Origin: CAKUFA01 sp963646285
GTDB lineage: Bacteria; Bacillota; Clostridia; Christensenellales; Aristaeellaceae
Length of the DNA: 64,000 bases
Assembly (NCBI GenBank): GCA_963646285.1
Contig: CAVIWF010000002.1
Coordinates: 1 to 64,000 of the forward strand
Direction: 5' to 3'
How positions within the stretch are numbered: position 1 is the stretch's first letter; every line of letters begins with the position of its first letter. Both the position numbers and the translations under genes were made by a program. Shown piece after piece: positions 58,698-64,000 of this stretch. The notes beneath the pieces are model-generated. The model was given only the letters and a program-made list of their open reading frames with translations, was not told where the DNA came from and made no database searches.

Positions 58698-60113
58698 ATG
58701 CAAGCATTCATGGACAAGGATTTCCTGCTGAATACGCCTACTGCTCGTACCCTGTATCACGATGTGGCAGCCAAGTGCCCCATCATTGACTATCATTGCC
58801 ATATCAGCCCCAAGGAAATCTGGGATGACGTTCGCTATGAAAATATCACCCAGGTGTGGCTGGGGGGCGACCACTACAAGTGGCGTCTCATGCGCTGCGC
58901 CGGTGTGCCTGAGAAGTACATCACTGGCGATGCATCCGATTATGAAAAGTTCTGCAAGTGGGCAGAGGTTGTGGGCAAGGGTATTGGCAATCCTCTGTAT
59001 CACTGGAGCCACCTGGAGCTGCGCAACTTCTTCGGCTATCAGGGCGCACTGAGCGCAAAGACGGCAGATGAAGTATGGAACCTGTGCAACGCAAAGCTGC
59101 AAAGTGCAGGCTACAGCGTTCGTGGACTGATCAACATGAGCAATGTGGACACCATCTGCACCACGGATGATCCCATTGACACCCTGGAATGGCACCAGAA
59201 GCTGGCAGGGGACAAGACCTTCAAGACTACCGTGCTGCCTGCATGGCGCCCTGACAAGGCCATGAACCTGGAAAAGCCGGAGTATCTTGATTACCTGGCT
59301 AAGCTGGAAGCAGCTGCCGGCATGAAGATCGCTTCCTTTGCTGACCTGAAGAAGGCGCTGACTGCCCGTATGGAGTACTTTGCCCAGAACAATTGCTGCC
59401 TGAGCGACCATGGCCTGAATTATGTAATGTACACCCCTGCTTCCGAGGAAGAAGTGGAGGCCATTTTCGCCAAGCGGCTGAATGGCGGCAAGGTCACCGA
59501 GGCTGAGGAAGCTTCCTTCAAGACGGCTTTCATGCTCTTTGTTGCCAAGAAGTATCATGAAATGCACTGGACCATGCAGCTCCACTATGGCTGCCGCCGG
59601 GATAACAACCAGCCTCAGTATCGCAAGCTGGGACCTGACACCGGCTACGACTGCATCAACAACTATGCTCCTTCTTCCCAGACGGCTGCTTTCCTGGGCG
59701 CACTGGAAGAGGAAGGCTGCCTGCCCCAGACCATCCTGTACAGCCTGAACCCCAACGACAACGAAGCCATTGACACCATTTGCGGCTGCTTCCAGAGTGA
59801 CGAAGCCGTCAGCAAGGTGCAGCACGGCTCTGCCTGGTGGTTCAACGACCACTTCCAGGGCATGACGGATCAGCTGGTGAGCCTGGCCAACCTGGGTTAT
59901 CTGGCTGGCTTCGTGGGCATGCTGACGGACAGCCGCAGCTTCCTGAGCTATCCTCGTCATGAGTATTTCCGCCGCATTCTGTGCCGCCTGCTGGGTCAGT
60001 GGGTGGAGGACGGCATGTTCCCCAATGACATGGATCTGCTCAGTGAAATCGTCCGTGGCGTAAGCTATGAAAATGCCAAGAAGTATTTCCACTTCGCCAA
60101 GAAGGAATGCTGA
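58698..60113 (+). CDS. uxaC: Glucuronate/galacturonate isomerase (UxaC)
   Basis: The 471-residue TIM-barrel amidohydrolase-like isomerase has YHCHISPKEIWDD near residue 30, the paired metal-site His residues, and STTDDP-like CTTDDPID near residue 160. MQLHYGCRRDNN is in the C-terminal half. It interconverts galacturonate with tagaturonate and glucuronate with fructuronate. Ribosome site AAAGGAG and ATG 58698 agree with the family's N-terminus. It follows the LacI gene and is ended by a terminator shared with icd. Confidence 0.94.
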   Translation: MQAFMDKDFLLNTPTARTLYHDVAAKCPIIDYHCHISPKEIWDDVRYENITQVWLGGDHYKWRLMRCAGVPEKYITGDASDYEKFCKWAEVVGKGIGNPLYHWSHLELRNFFGYQGALSAKTADEVWNLCNAKLQSAGYSVRGLINMSNVDTICTTDDPIDTLEWHQKLAGDKTFKTTVLPAWRPDKAMNLEKPEYLDYLAKLEAAAGMKIASFADLKKALTARMEYFAQNNCCLSDHGLNYVMYTPASEEEVEAIFAKRLNGGKVTEAEEASFKTAFMLFVAKKYHEMHWTMQLHYGCRRDNNQPQYRKLGPDTGYDCINNYAPSSQTAAFLGALEEEGCLPQTILYSLNPNDNEAIDTICGCFQSDEAVSKVQHGSAWWFNDHFQGMTDQLVSLANLGYLAGFVGMLTDSRSFLSYPRHEYFRRILCRLLGQWVEDGMFPNDMDLLSEIVRGVSYENAKKYFHFAKKEC

Positions 60114-60131
60114 GACACTGTATAGAACGCA

Positions 60132-60180
60132 TAGAAAAAGAAGAGCTGCATCGCAAGGTGCGGCTCTTCTTGAGTTTTGG
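60132..60180. terminator. Bidirectional terminator between uxaC and icd
   Basis: AAGAAGAGCTGCA (60138-60150) pairs with TGCGGCTCTTCTT (60159-60171), one G-T pair; A-run on the left, TTTT on the right. Confidence 0.75.
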
Positions 60181-60197
60181 TCTGTGTCAGGAAAACT

Positions 60198-61394
60198 TTA
60201 TGCAAGTCTGCCTGCAATAGCCTCCAGGAATGCACGGCTATTGACGGCCTGCGCTTCTCCGTCCCAAAGGAGTGCCAGATCCTTGGTCATGACGCCGGAC
60301 TCGATGGTGTCCAGTGTAGCCTTTTCCAGCTTGTCTGCAAAGGCAACCAAATCAGGCAGTGCATCCATTTCGCCACGCTTGCGCAGTGCGCCCGTCCAAG
60401 CGAAAATGGTGGCTACCGGGTTGGTGCTGGTTTCTTCGCCCTTCAGGTAGCGGTAATAGTGCCGGGTGACGGTGCCGTGGGCAGCCTCGTACTCGAAATT
60501 TCCATCCGGGGAGACCAGCACGCTGGTCATCATGGCCAGTGAACCGAAGGCAGTGGCAATCATGTCGCTCATCACGTCGCCGTCGTAGTTCTTGCATGCC
60601 CAGATAAAGCCACCCTTGGAGCGCACGACACGGGCAACCGCATCATCAATCAGGGTATAGAAGTAGGTGATGCCTGCCTCTTCGAAGGAGGCCTTGTAGT
60701 CCTGCTCGAAAATCTCCTGGAAAATGTCCTTGAACCGATGGTCGTACACCTTGGAAATGGTATCCTTGGTGGAGAACCATAGATCCTGCTTCAGGCTCAG
60801 GGCATAGCGGAAGCAGGAATGGGCAAAGGAAGCAATGGATGCATCCACATTGTGGATACCCTGCACGATGCCGCTGGAAGCGAAGTCAAAGATTTTTTTC
60901 CGGGTCACGGTTCCGTCTGCACCGGTGAACATAAGCTCGGCAGTGCCGGGCCCCGGAACCATCATTTCCACATTCCGGTACACGTCGCCGTAAGCATGAC
61001 GGGCAATAGTAATGGGCTTTTCCCACGTGCGTACGGTGGGATGAACCCCCTTCACCAGAATGGGTGCACGGAACACCGTGCCGTCCAGCATGGCACGGAT
61101 GGTGCCGTTGGGGCTCTTCCACATTTCGTGCAGCTGATACTCTTCCATCCGCTGAGCATTGGGGGTAATGGTGGCGCACTTGACAGCTACGCCGTACTTC
61201 TTGGTGGCCAGTGCGCTGTCAATGGTGACCTGATCCCCGGTTTCGTCCCGGTGCTTCAGCCCCAGGTCGTAATACTCGGTTTTCAGGTCAACAAAGGGCT
61301 CAATCAGCAGCTTCTTAATATCCGCCCAGAGGATCCGGGTCATTTCGTCCCCGTCCATTTCCACCAGCGGGGTCTTCATCTGAATCTTTGCCAT
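60198..61394 (-). CDS. icd: NADP-type isocitrate dehydrogenase
   Basis: The 398-residue protein belongs to the homodimeric eukaryotic-like/clostridial IDH group: MDGDEMTRILW at the N-terminus, SPNGTIR (substrate-binding Ser), YDGDVMSD (metal site) and EAAHGTVTRHY. It converts isocitrate to 2-oxoglutarate, mainly for glutamate synthesis in such anaerobes. The ribosome site before ATG 61394 is weak. A promoter lies at 61514-61542, leaving a ~110-base leader. Confidence 0.93.
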   Translation of the reverse strand: MAKIQMKTPLVEMDGDEMTRILWADIKKLLIEPFVDLKTEYYDLGLKHRDETGDQVTIDSALATKKYGVAVKCATITPNAQRMEEYQLHEMWKSPNGTIRAMLDGTVFRAPILVKGVHPTVRTWEKPITIARHAYGDVYRNVEMMVPGPGTAELMFTGADGTVTRKKIFDFASSGIVQGIHNVDASIASFAHSCFRYALSLKQDLWFSTKDTISKVYDHRFKDIFQEIFEQDYKASFEEAGITYFYTLIDDAVARVVRSKGGFIWACKNYDGDVMSDMIATAFGSLAMMTSVLVSPDGNFEYEAAHGTVTRHYYRYLKGEETSTNPVATIFAWTGALRKRGEMDALPDLVAFADKLEKATLDTIESGVMTKDLALLWDGEAQAVNSRAFLEAIAGRLA

Positions 61395-61513
61395 TGCTTT
61401 GCTCGTATGATCATTTCAAAAACGAAATCATACATTCCTTTCATCATGATCGTATGCTGTTACACACATCAGCGTGCTCCAAGGCAGATACTGCCGGGCA
61501 CGCAGCCTGCTTC

Positions 61514-61542
61514 ACTATATCATATTTTTTCAGGCTATACAA
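61514..61542 (-). promoter_or_regulatory. icd promoter
   Basis: On the minus strand TTGTAT (61542-61537), 17-base spacer, TATAGT (61519-61514). The leader has a small hairpin near 61405-61430; nothing else is visible in it. Confidence 0.6.
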
Positions 61543-61623
61543 GGATGATGCAGGCTGCTGATGCCGTAAAAACAGACGAAAAACAGAAAAGGGGATACCG
61601 TACCCTTCCGGCAAAAAACGCCA

Positions 61624-61656
61624 CAAAAAATCTCGCCGCAGTGACTGCGACGAGAT
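61624..61656 (-). terminator. Terminator after the ferredoxin gene
   Basis: ATCTCGTCGCAG pairs with CTGCGGCGAGAT across a 3-base loop, followed by TTTTTG on the minus strand. Confidence 0.85.
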
Positions 61657-61680
61657 TCCTCATGTACGTTATACGTTACC

Positions 61681-61851
61681 TTAAGCCTGAGCGGGAGCAC
61701 CAACGGGGCAGACGCCTGCGCAAGCGCCGCACTCGATGCACTTTTCGGGGTCGATTTCGTACTTGCCGTCACCCTCAGAGATAGCGGACACGGGGCATTC
61801 AGCCTCGCAGCTGCCGCAGCTAATGCAGTCATCGGAAATCTTGTATGCCAT
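61681..61851 (-). CDS. 2x[4Fe-4S] ferredoxin, 56 residues
   Basis: The small gene encodes MAYKISDDC... with two complete cluster motifs, CISCGSCEAECP and CIECGACAGVCP, and ends VGAPAQA. This is the classical clostridial low-potential ferredoxin. It carries electrons between pyruvate:ferredoxin oxidoreductase and the bifurcating hydrogenase, which is encoded at 20-25 kb. Ribosome site AGGAGGTGA. It has its own promoter and terminator. Confidence 0.95.
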   Translation of the reverse strand: MAYKISDDCISCGSCEAECPVSAISEGDGKYEIDPEKCIECGACAGVCPVGAPAQA

Positions 61852-61912
61852 GGTGTTTCACCTCCTATAAAATTACCACGTGGGCTTTTTCCCACATGAT
61901 TCCTACGGCATT

Positions 61913-61941
61913 ATGATACCATGCCGGTGGAATTTTTTCAA
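61913..61941 (-). promoter_or_regulatory. Ferredoxin promoter
   Basis: On the minus strand TTGAAA (61941-61936), 17-base spacer, TATCAT (61918-61913). Confidence 0.7.
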
Positions 61942-61986
61942 GGGGTGATTGTAACAAAAATGACAATACGGGCAACGGCAAGGGGA

Positions 61987-63246
61987 TTAGATGGTATCGT
62001 CCTCGTCAGATACTTCCTCGAACAGGTGCGTATCCTCATGATCTGCCGGATCGATGGCGGGAGTTACCTGCTCATCCTGTTCTTCCCCCATGGCGGCACG
62101 CAGGGCTTGTTCCACCGCCTGTTTCCAGGGGCTGACGGCAGGCTTCTGCTCCACGGGAGCGGCTGCCTTTTTCACGGCAGGCTTGCTCTTTTCCTTCGGG
62201 GTCTCATTCTGCGTGGGACGAGGAGGCTGATTCTTTGCCCCATTGCGTTCAGGCTTCCGTTCACGCTGGCGGGACGGACGCTCAACCTTTGCAGGGGCTT
62301 CAACAGGCTGGGGGGCGGTCTCTGCTGCTTCTACAGGTTCAGCAGGCTGCTGTAGGGTTTCCTCCACCGGGGCATCCTGTTCGGCTACTGCTTCAGGGGC
62401 TTCGGTTTCAGCATTTTCAGCAGGGACTGCAGCCGGTGCACCCATCCGCTGAATCTGGTCAAGGGGATAGTCCTTCAGCTCACTGCTGTCCCCCTTCTGA
62501 ATCCGAACCCGGACAGACTCCTTGATAATGTTCAAATCCCATACCACACCGGGACCATCTGGCGTGGACACTTCCTTGCCCACCTTGGGCATCCGCCTGC
62601 GGGTCTGCTCATAGTTGTCCTGCTCGTACTTCAGGCAGCACATCAGCCTGCCGCAAACACCGCTGATTTTCGTGGGGTTCAGGGACAGGTTCTGTTCCTT
62701 GGCCATTTTAATGGACACGGGCTGGAAATCTCCCAGGAAGGCACCACAGCAAATGGAACGTCCGCAGGGACCTAAACCCCCCAGCATTTTTGCTTCGTCA
62801 CGGACACCGATTTGCCGCAGTTCAATCCGGGTCTTGAAGACTGCCGCCAAATCCTTCACCAAAGAGCGGAAGTCCACCCGGCCGTTGGCAGTGAAGTAGA
62901 ACAGAATTTTGCTGTTGTCGAAGGTGTATTCCACCGACACCAGCTTCATGTCCAACTTGTGCTCGCCGATTTTCTTCTGGCAGATGGCATAGGCCTCTTT
63001 TTCATGCAGCTTGTTTTCTTCTGCATGCTGCACATCCTGTGCGCTGGCGATGCGTACCACCTGCTTGAGGGGAGAAGACAGCTGCTCGTCATTTAGTTCC
63101 CGAACACCCGTCACAACTTCGCCAAATTCAATGCCCCGGGTGGTTTCAACAATAACGAAATCCCCCGGCGTAGGCCAATAGGGGCCTGGGTCAAAAAAAT
63201 AAAGCTTTCCGGCGTTCTGAAATCGAACGCCAATCACGTTTACCAT
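61987..63246 (-). CDS. PSP1-domain protein RicT/YaaT with long disordered tail
   Basis: The 419-residue protein has the PSP1 core (residues ~1-275) with the cysteine-rich signature CGRSICCGAFLG and CGRLMCCLKYE, probably an iron-sulfur site as in the Bacillus RicT of the RicAFT complex (RNase Y and sporulation regulation). The last ~140 residues are disordered: Glu/Ala/Pro-rich, then Lys/Arg/Pro-rich, then acidic, which is unusual in length. It overlaps the holB end by seven bases, matching the conserved holB-yaaT order. Confidence 0.88.
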   Translation of the reverse strand: MVNVIGVRFQNAGKLYFFDPGPYWPTPGDFVIVETTRGIEFGEVVTGVRELNDEQLSSPLKQVVRIASAQDVQHAEENKLHEKEAYAICQKKIGEHKLDMKLVSVEYTFDNSKILFYFTANGRVDFRSLVKDLAAVFKTRIELRQIGVRDEAKMLGGLGPCGRSICCGAFLGDFQPVSIKMAKEQNLSLNPTKISGVCGRLMCCLKYEQDNYEQTRRRMPKVGKEVSTPDGPGVVWDLNIIKESVRVRIQKGDSSELKDYPLDQIQRMGAPAAVPAENAETEAPEAVAEQDAPVEETLQQPAEPVEAAETAPQPVEAPAKVERPSRQRERKPERNGAKNQPPRPTQNETPKEKSKPAVKKAAAPVEQKPAVSPWKQAVEQALRAAMGEEQDEQVTPAIDPADHEDTHLFEEVSDEDDTI

Positions 63247-64000
63247 CGGACGCTTTCCTCCATCAGACTAAAAAGCAGCCTTTCTACGACTGCTTGCCAA
63301 GTTACATGACTTTGCAGCATTTTACGTGCCTGCCAAACGGCATCGATCAATGCCGAGAAATGATCATAAGGGGCTTCCTGTGCCATACGCTGCCAGGATG
63401 CAGGAAAATCAGAGGCAGCATGCTCCGGCAGCCGCTTCAGGCGAACCATCAGCAGGGTGCGGATCATATCCTCCACATCGTCAAGGAGCTCTGCAGCGTC
63501 ATCCTTTCGATCCTTCCACTTGGTGGAAATGCGGAGAATATCGCTCCTTTCCTTCAGGGAAAAGAAATCCTCCATAACGCTTTTGCGCCGCAGCCAATAC
63601 TCCTCGTTTACCGAGAGGGTCAGCGCCTTGCCGATGGAGCCGCCGCTGACACGGATGGCCTCTTCGCACCGATGCTCCTCAATGCCGTGCTCCTTCAGCA
63701 CACGGCGCAGCACCTGATCATCCCAGGGATGGAGCTTCAGGGACCTGCACCGGCTGATGATGGTGGGCAGCAGCAGCTCCGGCGCTTCTGCAATCAACAG
63801 AAACACAACCCCCGGAACAGGCTCCTCCAGGGTTTTCAGCAGGCAATTCTGAGCCTCGCCGGTCATTTTCTCTGCCTGGGGAATGATGATGACCCGATAG
63901 CCGCCTTCATAGGTATGCTCGCCGACAGCCTTAATCACACCCCGCATCACGTTGACGGAAATGGTGCTTTTCCCTTTTTCGGGCACCACCGTCATCACAT
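63240..64000 (-). CDS. holB: DNA polymerase III delta' subunit (HolB), 5' end outside window
   Basis: The visible ~253 residues match the middle and C-terminal parts of clostridial HolB: GGYRVIIIPQAEKMT, NCLLKTLEEP, FLLIAEAPE, and ISRCRSLKLH (sensor-1/SRC region). The P-loop part lies beyond the right edge. HolB is a clamp-loader AAA+ subunit. Its stop overlaps the start of the RicT gene, so the two are coupled. Confidence 0.9.
   Translation of the reverse strand, partial: VMTVVPEKGKSTISVNVMRGVIKAVGEHTYEGGYRVIIIPQAEKMTGEAQNCLLKTLEEPVPGVVFLLIAEAPELLLPTIISRCRSLKLHPWDDQVLRRVLKEHGIEEHRCEEAIRVSGGSIGKALTLSVNEEYWLRRKSVMEDFFSLKERSDILRISTKWKDRKDDAAELLDDVEDMIRTLLMVRLKRLPEHAASDFPASWQRMAQEAPYDHFSALIDAVWQARKMLQSHVTWQAVVERLLFSLMEESVRW

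Overview
The window looks like a chromosome segment of an anaerobic, Gram-positive-type Clostridia, probably an uncultured gut lineage. The evidence is an NADH-linked [FeFe]-hydrogenase cluster, a meso-DAP type MurE, a RicT/YaaT (PSP1) protein, a DUF6062 protein, strong AGGAGG ribosome sites, TTGACA/TATAAT promoters and no outer-membrane genes. Genus-level assignment is not possible from the sequence alone.

Layout. 1-5.7 kb: an accessory, mostly overlapping minus-strand cluster. It encodes a Cys-rich 'ACGX' repeat peptide, a radical SAM/SPASM enzyme, a nitroreductase, a flavin/ferredoxin fusion, a zinc-type macrodomain and two tandem class M sirtuins (one truncated), with a divergent HxlR regulator. 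The left edge shows the first codons of what looks like a mobile-element gene. 5.8-9.5 kb: two tandem exported 5'-nucleotidase paralogues. 9.7-20.2 kb: an lplD-like alpha-galacturonidase and metabolic or housekeeping genes (aldo/keto reductase, HAD phosphatases, ilvE, RluA, PlsC, dCMP deaminase, DUF6062). 19.8-25.4 kb: a DRTGG protein, then hydC, a HATPase, a 2Fe-2S protein, hydB and hydA. 25.6 kb: tRNA-Pro(GGG). 26-32.5 kb: tig, clpP, clpX, lon and engB on the minus strand. 32.6-34 kb: a gene-poor, repeat-rich island and a long untranslated leader. 34-45.1 kb: a Zn-ribbon protein, a phosphoesterase, then a reduced dcw cluster (mraZ, ftsL-like, murE, mraY, murD, ftsQ-like, ftsA, ftsZ) that lacks rsmH, a PBP, ftsW, murF and murG. 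45.1-48.6 kb: an FMN riboswitch, ribU, tsaE, tsaB, rimI and a 2-hydroxyacid dehydrogenase. 48.7-52.6 kb: an acidic coiled-coil protein, a lipid kinase and a 730-residue orphan. 52.7-60.1 kb: a hexuronate regulon (uxaB-uxaA-kduI-kduD, divergent LacI regulator, uxaC) with two matching operators. 60.2-64 kb: icd, a ferredoxin, ricT/yaaT and a partial holB.

How the parts fit together. The alpha-galacturonidase would release galacturonate, and UxaC, UxaB and UxaA would convert it to 2-keto-3-deoxygluconate. KduI and KduD would feed unsaturated uronates from pectin lyase products into the same intermediate. The hydrogenase disposes of the resulting NADH and reduced ferredoxin as H2. The best candidate for something undescribed is the first 5 kb, where a putative RiPP-like peptide system sits in one apparent operon with an ADP-ribosylation writer/eraser pair.
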